Positions 24,153 through 32,461 of a stretch of 64,000 nucleotides of DNA are shown piece by piece. Under the pieces are notes generated by a model that was given only the letters and a program-made list of their open reading frames with translations, had not been told where the DNA came from and ran no database searches. The stretch is from Streptomyces sp. LUP47B (lineage in GTDB: Bacteria; Actinomycetota; Actinomycetes; Streptomycetales; Streptomycetaceae), in contig NZ_MJAH01000012.1 of NCBI RefSeq assembly GCF_001746295.1, positions 98,219 to 162,218 on the forward strand, given 5' to 3'. Both the position numbers and the translations under genes were made by a program. The stretch's first letter is position 1. Every line of letters begins with the position of its first letter.

Positions 24153-26138
24153 CTACCCGCAGCTCAGGCGGAACCCGGTGAAGTCGGCCGTGAAGGCCGC
24201 GCCGACCAGGTCGACAGCGTGGATTCCGGCCATCGCGCCCGTGAACCGGAGCTTGGATCCGTGGTCGTCGGAGAGGCGGGTGAAGTCCAGTTCCGGGCCG
24301 ATGGGGATCCGTACGCCGTGCGCGCCCAGGGACCAGAAACGGGCCACACCGTCCTCCACGGTGACGCCGATCGTGAAGGCGCTTTCCGTGTGGACATCGA
24401 CAACGGCCACCTGCCGGGTGCCGCCCTCGTCCCGCTCGACCAGGCTGAGCACTGTCCGCCCGCCGCCCCGCCATTGCTGGCCGCGCTGCCCCTCGCCCTC
24501 GGGCTCCGCCCAGGTCAGGTCGAGGGCCAGATAGGACTCGGTGTTGTACCAGAGCACCAGACCGGCTGCCTGGGTGAACGTGGTCGGCCGGGCCTCCACG
24601 GTGACCTCGGCCTCCGCCCGGTGCTCGGTGATCCGCTGCGCCAGCAGACTGTGCGCCCACCACGACTCGGGCCCGTGCCGCCCACGCAGCCGGATCCAGC
24701 CAGGACGGGCGGCGGCGTCCGCCCAGGAGCGATCGGGGGCGGCCCGCAGGGTGCTCCAGGGCCAGCCCAGGGGGTCGCGCGGGAGCGCGGGTTGATCCGA
24801 CGGTCGCGGGTGCGGTGGTAGGGGGGTGTGGGCCGTCGGGTGTGGTTGTGCCGGGGTGTTGGGCTGGGGCTGCGGCCCGGGGTGCGCCGGTGTGACGGGC
24901 TGGGCCTGTGGCCGTGGACGCACCGGTGTGTCGGGCTGGGGCTGCGGTCGCGGTTGCGTTGGTGCGGCGGCGTCGGTTGCCGGGTGTGGTTGTGCGGGCG
25001 AGGTGGTCTCGTCCTCTGGTCGCGGGTATGTCGGTGCGCCGGTCTGGGCCGCCGGGTGTGGTTGTGCCGCGATGTCGGGCTCGGGCCGCGGCCCGGGGTG
25101 CGTCGGTGTGCCGGTCTGGGCCTTCAGCCCTGGACGGGCCGGTGTGCCCAGCACGGCTGCTGGCCCTCGATGCGCCGTAGCAGCCGCCACGCCTTCCAGG
25201 CGTGGGTGGGTCGATACGTCGACCTCGGTCGAAGGATGCGGACCCCCGTGCCGCAGCCTCGGCCAGCCCTCTGGGGCCCAGGTCACCGCCTGGATCGCCG
25301 TCTCGCGGCCGAGGGGGCAGCGGGGGCCGGCCGGCGTGTGAAGGGGGCGGGCCGCGAGGTGACTCAGCACCCAGGTTCCGTCGGGGAGCTGGACCAGTTC
25401 GCCGTGGCCGGCCTTCTGCAAGGGGAGCGAAGGGTCGTCGCGGGACGTCAGCAGCGGCCGGTCGTGCAGCTCGTACGGGCCGGTGATCCGCCGGCTGCGG
25501 GCCACCAGTACCCCGTGCTCGAAACCGGTGCCGCCCTCGGCGAGGACGAGGTAGTACCAGCCGTCCTTGTGGACCAACTTCGGTCCCTCGACGAGCCGTT
25601 CGTGCTGGAGCAGCAGGTGCGTGTCACCGACCGGCGCCGGCGTCTCCCGGTCCAGCTCGGTCAGCACGATCCCCGCGAAGCGCCGGCCGCCGGGGCGGTG
25701 GTCGTTCTGAAGGTTGAGCAGCCACAGCCGGCCCCCGTCGTGGAAGAGCGCGGGGTCGAAGCCATGGCTCGCGATCCGCCGCGGTGCCGCCCATGCACCG
25801 GCCGCCTCCGTCGCCGTGGAGACATAGGTGTCCGTGTCGAAGTACGGCGTTCCGACCGAGCGGACGATCGAGTAGACCACCCAGAATCGCTCGCCGTCCC
25901 AGCTCAGGGAGGGTGCCCAGATACCGCCCGAATCGGGGACACCCGCAAGCGAGTTGCCCGGTACGGCACCCTGGACATGGCCCGCGAACTCCCAGTGCGC
26001 GAGGTCGCGCGAGCGGTGCAGCGGGATCGTCGGGAACCACTCGAAGGAGCTGGTCGCCACGTAGTACCAGTCGCCGACGCGGACCATCGACGGATCGGGC
26101 GCGAAGCCGCGGATCACCGGGTTGTGCAGCAGGGTCAC
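24153..26138 (-). CDS. GH43 beta-xylosidase-like enzyme with a Pro-rich insertion
   Basis: A 661-residue enzyme without a signal peptide, so it is probably cytoplasmic and acts on imported oligosaccharides. The five-blade GH43 domain (about 1-300) shows the base in GFAPDPS (D15), the pKa-modulating Asp in HGFDPA (D128) and the acid in LVEGPKL (E184). The C-terminal concanavalin-like domain found in two-domain xylosidases follows at about 460-661. Between them residues 308-455 form a Pro/Gln/His/Thr-rich stretch of degenerate TPxxPxPxP units. Usual family members have about 530 residues and no such insert. The start is a GTG that overlaps the permease stop as GTGA. Confidence 0.88.
   Translation of the reverse strand: MTLLHNPVIRGFAPDPSMVRVGDWYYVATSSFEWFPTIPLHRSRDLAHWEFAGHVQGAVPGNSLAGVPDSGGIWAPSLSWDGERFWVVYSIVRSVGTPYFDTDTYVSTATEAAGAWAAPRRIASHGFDPALFHDGGRLWLLNLQNDHRPGGRRFAGIVLTELDRETPAPVGDTHLLLQHERLVEGPKLVHKDGWYYLVLAEGGTGFEHGVLVARSRRITGPYELHDRPLLTSRDDPSLPLQKAGHGELVQLPDGTWVLSHLAARPLHTPAGPRCPLGRETAIQAVTWAPEGWPRLRHGGPHPSTEVDVSTHPRLEGVAAATAHRGPAAVLGTPARPGLKAQTGTPTHPGPRPEPDIAAQPHPAAQTGAPTYPRPEDETTSPAQPHPATDAAAPTQPRPQPQPDTPVRPRPQAQPVTPAHPGPQPQPNTPAQPHPTAHTPLPPHPRPSDQPALPRDPLGWPWSTLRAAPDRSWADAAARPGWIRLRGRHGPESWWAHSLLAQRITEHRAEAEVTVEARPTTFTQAAGLVLWYNTESYLALDLTWAEPEGEGQRGQQWRGGGRTVLSLVERDEGGTRQVAVVDVHTESAFTIGVTVEDGVARFWSLGAHGVRIPIGPELDFTRLSDDHGSKLRFTGAMAGIHAVDLVGAAFTADFTGFRLSCG
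24774..25217 (-). repeat. Low-complexity Pro/Gln/His repeat region inside the GH43 gene
   Basis: This stretch encodes about 148 residues of degenerate short units such as APTQPRPQPQPDTPVRPRPQ and TPAQPHPTAHTP, each near 11-13 residues long. The plus strand shows matching G/T-rich repeats. It lies exactly at the junction of the two GH43 domains and keeps the frame open. Confidence 0.8.
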
Positions 26139-27040
26139 TTGAGGGCTCCCAGAGTGACTCCGGAACGCCAGTAACGGCGCATCGCGACCATCATGATCGC
26201 CATCGGGACGATGGACAGCAGGGCGCCGGTCAGGACCAGACTGGTGAGGTCGACACCGGACTCCAGGCGCTTGCCGGACCAGTTGTACAGACCGATGTTG
26301 AGCGTCCAGTTGTTCTCGCCGCGCAGCACGGTCAGCGGCAGGAAGAACGCGTTCCAGGTGTTCACGAAGGCCAGCAGGAACACCGTGGCTCCCCCCGTGG
26401 TCATCATCCGCAGCACGATGCTGAAGAAGATCCTGAGCTCTCCGGCGCCGTCGATACGAGCCGCCTCCAGGAGCTCGAAGGGGATCGTGGCCTCGGTGTA
26501 CACCTTGGCGAGGTACACACTGAACGGGTTGATCAGACAGGGGATCAGCATCGCCCAGGGCGTGTCCACCAGGCCGATCTCCGAGAACAGCAGGTACAGC
26601 GGCAACGTGAGCAGCGCGATCGGGATCAGGAAGGAACCGACCACGCACGCGAAGACGAGGTTGCGGCCCGGGAAGTCGAAGCGGGCGAGGCCGTAACCGG
26701 TTGCCAGCGCCAGCAACGTGCCACCCAGCGAGCCGACACCGGCGTAGAGAAAGGAATTCGCCGTCCAGCGCAGGAAGATGCCGTGCTCGTAGGTGAACAG
26801 CTGATGCAGGTTGTCCCACAGATGCCAGCCGGAGAACCACAGTCCGTTGGACTGGTAGAGCCCGGTGCGGTCCTTGGTGGCGGCGACGACCAGCCACCAC
26901 ACCGGAAAGAGGCTGTAGACGCTCGCGAGGGACAGCCCGACGAGCAGAAACCGCTGCCCGCCACGTGAACGGCCCGCGGGATCGGGCTCGTTGAGCCGCC
27001 GAACGGGCGCGGTCTTCTCAGGCTCCGCGATGAGGGTCAT
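26135..27040 (-). CDS. Sugar ABC transporter permease (MalG type)
   Basis: A 301-residue membrane protein with six predicted helices after a hydrophilic N-terminus. The EAA loop that contacts the ATPase reads ELLEAARIDGAGELRIFFSIVLRMM. It pairs with the upstream MalF-type permease; their genes overlap by one base (TGATG). No ATPase gene is present, so a shared MsiK-type ATPase elsewhere in the genome is likely, as is usual in Streptomyces. Confidence 0.92.
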   Translation of the reverse strand: MTLIAEPEKTAPVRRLNEPDPAGRSRGGQRFLLVGLSLASVYSLFPVWWLVVAATKDRTGLYQSNGLWFSGWHLWDNLHQLFTYEHGIFLRWTANSFLYAGVGSLGGTLLALATGYGLARFDFPGRNLVFACVVGSFLIPIALLTLPLYLLFSEIGLVDTPWAMLIPCLINPFSVYLAKVYTEATIPFELLEAARIDGAGELRIFFSIVLRMMTTGGATVFLLAFVNTWNAFFLPLTVLRGENNWTLNIGLYNWSGKRLESGVDLTSLVLTGALLSIVPMAIMMVAMRRYWRSGVTLGALK

Positions 27041-27924
27041 CAGTCGGCCTCCTTCGAGGTGAACCGGTAGAACAGGAAGGAGGCGACGCCGAGGATCAGG
27101 GCGAGCAGCACCGAGAGGGCCGCCGCGTAGTGGTAGTTGCCGGCGTTGAACGCCTGGTTGTAGATGATCATGATCGGGGTGAAGGAGTCGCTGACCGTCT
27201 GCGGGGTGACGTTCCGGAAGAGCGCGGGCTCGTTGAAGATCTGGAGCATCTGGATGATGGAGAGCATCCCCGTCAGCACCAACGCCCCCCGCACGAACGG
27301 GATCTTGATGCTGCGGGCGATCCGCAGCTCGGAGGCCCCGTCGAGCCGCGCCGCCTCGAACAGGTCGCGGGGCACACCCTGGAGTGCCGAGTAGATGATG
27401 ACCATGTTGTAGCCGATGCCGTGCCAGGTCAGCAGGTTGCCGATGGACGGCCACACCATCGACGGCGCGAAGAAGTTCCAGGAGAACCCGAAGATCTCGC
27501 CGAGCGGGGTCAGCGGGCCCACGTCCGGGCTGTAGAGGTTCAGCCACACGATCGCGGCGACCACACCAGGGATCATGTACGGCACCAGCAGCAGGATCCG
27601 GAACCGGCCGGCCATCCGGGAGCTGAGCGCGTCCAGGAACAGGGCGAGGACGAGACTGACCAGCAGCATGATCGGGATCTGCACGCAGGCGAACAGCACC
27701 ACCCGCAGCACGGAGCCCATGAACGCCGAGTCGGTCAGCCCCTGTTGGTAGTTGTCCAGACCGGAGAACTCGTCGGTCGTGCCACCGAGCCCCAGTCCGG
27801 AGGACTGCGACCGGTACAGCGACTGGTAGACGGCGTACCCGATCGGCAGCAGGTACAGGAAGACGAAGCCGAGCTGGAAGGGCACCGTGAAGGCGGCACC
27901 CTTCCAGCGCAGAGAGCGAATCAT
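27040..27924 (-). CDS. Sugar ABC transporter permease (MalF type)
   Basis: This 294-residue protein has six hydrophobic segments and the EAA motif DLFEAARLDGASELRIARSIKIP. It follows the binding-protein gene by 19 bp and is overlapped by the second permease gene. Together with them it should import oligosaccharides that the cytoplasmic GH43 enzyme then cuts. There is no dedicated ATPase in the operon. Confidence 0.92.
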   Translation of the reverse strand: MIRSLRWKGAAFTVPFQLGFVFLYLLPIGYAVYQSLYRSQSSGLGLGGTTDEFSGLDNYQQGLTDSAFMGSVLRVVLFACVQIPIMLLVSLVLALFLDALSSRMAGRFRILLLVPYMIPGVVAAIVWLNLYSPDVGPLTPLGEIFGFSWNFFAPSMVWPSIGNLLTWHGIGYNMVIIYSALQGVPRDLFEAARLDGASELRIARSIKIPFVRGALVLTGMLSIIQMLQIFNEPALFRNVTPQTVSDSFTPIMIIYNQAFNAGNYHYAAALSVLLALILGVASFLFYRFTSKEAD

Positions 27925-27943
27925 CAGTAGCAGCCCTAAGCCT

Positions 27944-29278
27944 CTAGCCCTTGACGCTGATGCCGCGGGACTTCAGGTCATTGACCGTCCACTCCTGCAT
28001 GTGGGCGAGGAGCTGGGTCACCGTCTGCTCCTTGCTGACCACCTTGGCCCAGCCGGCCTGCATCTCGGTGAACATCGCGGTCCAGTCGGGCCCGAAGGTC
28101 CAGTCGGTGGTGACGGTCTTCAGGCTGTCGTTCACGATCTGCTGACCCGCCTGGTAGTTGGAGCCGAGCAGCTTCTGGGAGACCGCCTCCGGCACGTACG
28201 CGTCACTGTCGGCCAGCGCCGGCATCACGCCGTTGCCCGTCTCCGGGTTCGCCATCGTCTTGACCGCGCCGGTGTTCGTGGACATCCACAGCGCGGCCTC
28301 GGCGGCCTGCTCCTGGTTCTTGCACCCCTTGGTCACCAGCGTCACGCTGCCGGTCAGGTTGGTGCCCGCCGGGGTCTTGGCGGCCTCGCCGGCGAACGTC
28401 GGCCAGGGCGACAGCCCCCAGTCCCCGAAGGACTTGGTGAAGTTCTGCACCATGCCGGCCATCTGCCAGGTCGAGATCTGCCGGGTGGCGGTCCCGCCGT
28501 TGTCGTAGTTGCGCTGCACGGCGGCGTAGTCGGCGAACGACAGCTTGGAGTTGAGGTCGTTGTCGATGATCTCCTGGATCACCTTGGCGGCCTTCAGCGT
28601 GCCCGCGTCCTGGAAGTCCACCTTCCAGGAGTTGCCGTCGATGGAGTACCAGTGCGCCCCGGCCTGCATGGCCAGCACTTCGAGCGTGCTCGGGTCCTCA
28701 CCGGCGTAGTTGGTGATCTTTATGCCGTGCTTCTTCAGCTCCTTGCCCGCGGCGATGAACTCGTCCCAGGTCGTCGGCGCCTTGATGCCGTACTTCTTGA
28801 AGATGTCGGTGCGGTAGATGGTGAAGTTCGGTGACGAACTGGTCGGCACGCCGTACGACTTCCCCTGCACCTGCGCGCTCGCCCACGACCCGGTGTTGAA
28901 CTTGCTCTTCTCACCCTCGACGTACTGGGTGATGTCGGCGAGCGCGCCCTGCGCGACCCAACTGGTGACGTATTCGGCGGTGTTCTGGACCAGACAGGGC
29001 GCGTTGCCGGCCTTGACCGCGTTGGTCAGCTGCTTCTGCATGGTCAGCTGGTCGGTGACCTTCGTGTACTTCAGCTGGATGTTCTTGTGCGAGGCGTTGA
29101 ACGCCTTGACGACGGCGTCCTGGCCGTTGGCCCAGCCCCAGAAGGGGAGGGTGACGGGCCCCGACGACTGCGAGTCGCCGGAATCGTCCGACCCGCCGCA
29201 CGCGGTGAGCAGACCTGACAACGCGAGTCCCGCAACGGCGACGCGGGCGAACCTTCTCCGGGGGCTGCTGAAGTTCAT
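27944..29278 (-). CDS. Sugar-binding lipoprotein of the ABC importer
   Basis: A 444-residue extracellular solute-binding protein family 1 member. It starts with a basic n-region (PRRRFARVAVAGLALSGLL) and a lipobox LTAC, so it is anchored at the outer face of the membrane. The family signature region GSVTLVTKGCKNQEQAAEAALWM and many Trp/Tyr residues agree with oligosaccharide binding. It is the first gene of the operon binding protein, two permeases, GH43. Two LacI-type palindromes lie upstream. Confidence 0.92.
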   Translation of the reverse strand: MNFSSPRRRFARVAVAGLALSGLLTACGGSDDSGDSQSSGPVTLPFWGWANGQDAVVKAFNASHKNIQLKYTKVTDQLTMQKQLTNAVKAGNAPCLVQNTAEYVTSWVAQGALADITQYVEGEKSKFNTGSWASAQVQGKSYGVPTSSSPNFTIYRTDIFKKYGIKAPTTWDEFIAAGKELKKHGIKITNYAGEDPSTLEVLAMQAGAHWYSIDGNSWKVDFQDAGTLKAAKVIQEIIDNDLNSKLSFADYAAVQRNYDNGGTATRQISTWQMAGMVQNFTKSFGDWGLSPWPTFAGEAAKTPAGTNLTGSVTLVTKGCKNQEQAAEAALWMSTNTGAVKTMANPETGNGVMPALADSDAYVPEAVSQKLLGSNYQAGQQIVNDSLKTVTTDWTFGPDWTAMFTEMQAGWAKVVSKEQTVTQLLAHMQEWTVNDLKSRGISVKG

Positions 29279-29663
29279 CTGACCGTGTTCCTTCGGAAAG
29301 TAGGGCGTCTCGGAGAGGAGAGAGGGGGATCGGCGGCTCGGTGTCGGCCGGAAACGGCGGCCGGAAGTTCCATCGGCTCGCGGTTGCGGGGGGTCGGCCC
29401 AGCGGAAGCTGTAGTAACCGGTTGCTGGGACGGTAGGCCGACGGCCCTGCGGTTAGCAAGAGGCAGACGGCAATTTGTTACGCCGGTGCGTCCGTGGGGT
29501 TAGACCCGTGCGCGCGTTCCGCGGCCGCGCGAGCCCCGACGTACGGCCAGTTCAGAGGCCTGTGGACGCAACGAACGCAAGACCGGGCACCCCACCGGGA
29601 CGGCGTGATCCAACTCTGACGATCTATGGAAACCGTTTACGAAACGATCTCTTTCTTCTGTTG
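29279..29663 (-). promoter_or_regulatory. Promoter region of the GH43 importer operon with LacI-type operators
   Basis: This 385-bp gap separates the end of a LacI gene from the start of the binding-protein gene. It contains AACCGGTT at 29416-29423 and TGGAAACCGTTTACGA at about 29626-29641, both LacI-operator-like with a central CG. No gene was found in the gap. Confidence 0.55.
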
Positions 29664-30752
29664 CTAGCGGGGTTGTGCGGGTGGTCGTACGGAGTGCCGT
29701 ACGACGACATGGGTGCCCAGCACCAGATGGTCCCCGTCGGCTCCCTTGCGTCGCGCCCCGCCCCCCTCACGCCGATCGGCGACGGCCCGCAGGGCGACCC
29801 GTCCCATCTCCTCGTAGGGCACGTGGACGGTGGTGAGCTGCGGGGTGAGCTGGGAGGCGAGCGGGATGTCGTCGTACCCGACGATCGACACGTCCTCGGG
29901 CACCCGCAGCCCGGCCGCGCGCAAGGCCTGCATGGCACCGGCGGCGACGACGTCGGTCCCGGCGAGGACGGCGGTGAAGTCGAGTCCGTCGCGCAGACAT
30001 TCCTCGACGGCCGCGTACCCGTGCTCGTAGTCGTAGGGCCCGTGCCGCACCATGCCGGCCTCGAACGGCACGCCGTACGCCTCGAAGGCGCGCCGGGCCC
30101 CCCTCAGCCGCCCCTGGGCGGTGGTGAGTTCGGCATGCCCCGGCAGTACGAGCACCTTCCGGTGCCCGGCCGACAACAGATGGCTGGCCATCGCGTAGGC
30201 GCCGCCCTCGTTGTCGTAGTCGACGGTCGTGGCCGGCACGGCACCTTCCAGCGGCGGCCGTCCCACCAGCACGAGATGCGACCCGGCGGCGTCCAGGGAA
30301 CGGGCGAACCGGGCCATGCGCAGCTGGTACTCGTCGTAGTCGTAGGCGCCGCCGAGCAGCACCACGGCCGCCACGCCCTGCTGGCGCATGAGGTTGACGA
30401 GGGCGAGCTCGCGCTCGGGATCGTCCCCGGTGGTCCCCACGAGGGAGAGCCAGCCGCGCAGTGTCGCGGCGCCTTCAACTCCCTTGGCCACATGGGCGAA
30501 CGCGGCTCCGGTGATGTTGTTGATGAGGATCGCGACGGTGGGTGTACCGCCCCCGGCGAGCGACCGGGCGTGCGCGTTGGTGACGTAGTCCAGGTCGCGC
30601 ACGACCTTCATCACCTTGCGGCGCAGGTCCTCGGAGACCGGATAGTTCCCGGACAACACGCGCGACACACTGGCCACGGACACCCCGGCCCGCTCGGCCA
30701 CGTCCCGGATGGTGGCCCGTCCGACGTCCCCGGACGCCTTGCGCTGACTCAC
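29664..30752 (-). CDS. LacI-family transcriptional regulator
   Basis: A 362-residue repressor: HTH at about 12-45 (ATIRDVAERAGVSVASVSRVLSGNYPVSEDLRRKV) and a sugar-binding domain ending QLTTVHVPYEEMGRVALRAV. It begins with GTG. It lies just upstream of, and in the same direction as, the importer/GH43 operon, whose promoter carries AACCGGTT and a similar site. Its HTH is closely related to that of the LacI protein at 43553-44608, so the two may read similar operators. The C-terminal 20 residues are basic and Gly/Arg-rich. Confidence 0.9.
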   Translation of the reverse strand: MSQRKASGDVGRATIRDVAERAGVSVASVSRVLSGNYPVSEDLRRKVMKVVRDLDYVTNAHARSLAGGGTPTVAILINNITGAAFAHVAKGVEGAATLRGWLSLVGTTGDDPERELALVNLMRQQGVAAVVLLGGAYDYDEYQLRMARFARSLDAAGSHLVLVGRPPLEGAVPATTVDYDNEGGAYAMASHLLSAGHRKVLVLPGHAELTTAQGRLRGARRAFEAYGVPFEAGMVRHGPYDYEHGYAAVEECLRDGLDFTAVLAGTDVVAAGAMQALRAAGLRVPEDVSIVGYDDIPLASQLTPQLTTVHVPYEEMGRVALRAVADRREGGGARRKGADGDHLVLGTHVVVRHSVRPPAQPR

Positions 30753-30916
30753 CCTTGCGGCTCCTTAGCGGTAATGGCCCGGCCACACAGGACCCAGGGT
30801 CCGGAAACCGTATCCCATTGTTACTCCAGCACGATTCCGACGGCTTAGGCACCAACGGGCGGCAAGTGCCCACCACGTTCCACTGCACCCCGGACACCGG
30901 CCGTGAGGGAGCCGCA

Positions 30917-31041
30917 GGGGGCGCGTCGGTGTCGAGAGGCCATGGGGGCACCTCCCGCTCGAGCGAAGCCGAGAGTGGGGGAGCGCGGAGGCCCGAAGGG
31001 TCGAGCACGATCGGCCTCTCGACACCGACTGAGGCGCCCCC
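30917..31041. repeat. 125-bp imperfect palindromic element (MITE-like)
   Basis: The left end GGGGGCGC + GTCGGTGTCGAGAGGCC (30917-30941) is the reverse complement of the right end GGCCTCTCGACACCGAC + GCGCCCCC (31013-31041), with only a 4-base TGAG bulge. The centre holds CTCCCGCTCGAGCGAAGCCG and GAGAGTGGGGGAG, itself a stem, which I recognise as a short repeat widely scattered in Streptomyces intergenic regions. It could be a non-autonomous element or a bidirectional terminator. Confidence 0.7.
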
Positions 31042-31077
31042 GTAGGCGACCGAACCAAGGTGGTGCGGGCAAGTGCA

Positions 31078-31153
31078 GTGACCCGGGTGCAGGTGGTACA
31101 GCCGGGGTGACTGAAGTGACCCGGATGCAGGTGACACAGCCGGCGCGACCGCA
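31078..31153. repeat. Tandem 38-bp direct repeat, two copies
   Basis: GTGACCCGGGTGCAGGTGGT at 31078 recurs as GTGACCCGGATGCAGGTGAC at 31116, both followed by ACAGCCGG. The copies are diverged and lie 15 bp from the stop of the hydroxyacid dehydrogenase gene. The whole gap 30753-31167 (415 bp) holds only this and the palindromic element. Confidence 0.65.
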
Positions 31154-31167
31154 GCGCCCCGCCCCCC

Positions 31168-32181
31168 TCAAGCCACCCGAGCCATATCCGCATACCGCAC
31201 CTCATGCTCCAACCCCACTCCCGCCACCACCCGCTCCAGCTCCTCCACCACGATCCGCCCGAGTCGCTCCAGCTCGTTCCCGAGCGACCCGGCGATGTGC
31301 GGGGTGAGAAACACGTTGGGCAGCCGGTACAGCGGCGACCCGGCGGGCAGCGGCTCGGGCTCCGTGACGTCGAGCACCGCACGCAGCCGCCCGGAGACCA
31401 ACTCGTCGGTCAGCGCGTCGGGATCCACCAGCGCTCCCCGGGAGGTGTTGATGAGCACGCCCCCGTCCCGGATCAACCCGAGCCGGTCTCTGTCGAGCAT
31501 CCGATAGGTCTCCGGAATGTCGGGCGCATGCAGCGAGACGATGTCGCTGTGCCGCAACAGGTCTTCCAGTGACAGGAGTTCGGCTCCCAGCGCGGCGGCC
31601 TCCGCGGGACTCACGTACGGGTCGTGCAACAGGACCGTGAAGTCGAACGGCCGCAGCAGCTCCAGCAGCCGCCGCCCCACCCGGGACGCCCCGATGACGC
31701 CCACCCGCCGCCCCACGTTCCCCATGGCCGCGGTCTCGGCGGGCGGCGGATACGCGTGGGTGGCCCGGAACCGCTCCCGGTGTTCGAACGCGTCCTTGCC
31801 GCACAGCAGGATCATCGCGAGCGTGTACTCCGCGACCGGCAGCGCGTTGCCCGTGACGGCGCTGGAGACGGTGATCCCACGCTCCCACACGGCGTCGCCG
31901 ACGAGGGAGCGGACGGAGCCCGCGGCGTGCAGGACGGTCCGCAGCCGGGGCGCGGCGGTGAGGACGCCGGTGTCCAGGCGGGGGCAGCCCCAGCCGGTGA
32001 TCAGCACGTCGGCGCGGGCCAGGGCGTCCGCGGCGACGGGGTCGGTGAAGTCCTGGACGACGAGCGCGGGGTCGAGGCCGGCGGCGTCGGTCAGCCGGGT
32101 CATCAGGGGTGGGGGGAACAGCAGGGGGAGGTGCACGGGATCCATCGCGAACACGGCCCTGGGTGGCTGAGGGCTGGGCAT
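31168..32181 (-). CDS. D-2-hydroxyacid dehydrogenase
   Basis: A 337-residue NAD(P)-dependent enzyme of the phosphoglycerate/glyoxylate reductase family. It shows the nucleotide loop VGVIGASRVGRRLLELL (about 158-174), the catalytic Arg in NTSRGALVD, Glu in DVTEPEPL and His in LTPHIAGS. The gene diverges from the uronate-oligosaccharide importer operon across 280 bp rich in LacI-type palindromes, so it is likely co-regulated. It may reduce a 2-oxo or uronate-derived acid arising from pectin breakdown; that is inference. Confidence 0.87.
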   Translation of the reverse strand: MPSPQPPRAVFAMDPVHLPLLFPPPLMTRLTDAAGLDPALVVQDFTDPVAADALARADVLITGWGCPRLDTGVLTAAPRLRTVLHAAGSVRSLVGDAVWERGITVSSAVTGNALPVAEYTLAMILLCGKDAFEHRERFRATHAYPPPAETAAMGNVGRRVGVIGASRVGRRLLELLRPFDFTVLLHDPYVSPAEAAALGAELLSLEDLLRHSDIVSLHAPDIPETYRMLDRDRLGLIRDGGVLINTSRGALVDPDALTDELVSGRLRAVLDVTEPEPLPAGSPLYRLPNVFLTPHIAGSLGNELERLGRIVVEELERVVAGVGLEHEVRYADMARVA

Positions 32182-32202
32182 GTGACTCCTGACGCAATGA
32201 GT

Positions 32203-32215
32203 AGAAACAGTTTCT
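32203..32215. promoter_or_regulatory. LacI-type operator AGAAACAGTTTCT
   Basis: This 13-bp perfect inverted repeat with a single central base lies 22 bp before the hydroxyacid dehydrogenase ATG. It is flanked by GTAGAA (32201-32206) and TTCTAC (32225-32230), a second inverted repeat. The position suits repression of that gene. Confidence 0.5.
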
Positions 32216-32291
32216 GAAAACGCCTTCTACAGCAGATCTACCGTAGGTCTGGCCTCCGGTGACGGTCAATCACTGAAGAGACGTGAATGAC

Positions 32292-32411
32292 AACCGGTTT
32301 CTCTCACGGGCCATGTCGGCGAGGTTACACAGTCTTTTCGAAAGTTCGCCAAGCCTCTTGACGCCGTTTCCGCCCAGGGCCGAAGCTCTGCCCCAACGCG
32401 GCAACCGGTTG
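32292..32411. promoter_or_regulatory. Pair of AACCGGTT palindromes upstream of the second importer operon
   Basis: AACCGGTT occurs at 32292-32299 (in GACAACCGGTTTCT) and at 32403-32410 (in GCAACCGGTTGT). The second copy lies 51 bp before the start of the binding-protein gene and so overlaps the expected promoter. The same core occurs at 29416 and 44650, near LacI genes. Confidence 0.55.
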
Positions 32412-32461
32412 TCTACCGGCCACCGTGTCCCAGGAACGGACAGATCAGGAGGTGGTGCACT

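Noticed and set aside
24153..25217. A frameshift or separate gene at the proline-rich stretch of the GH43 gene
   Set aside because: The frame is continuous from the catalytic domain through the insert into the C-terminal domain, with no internal start that has a ribosome site.
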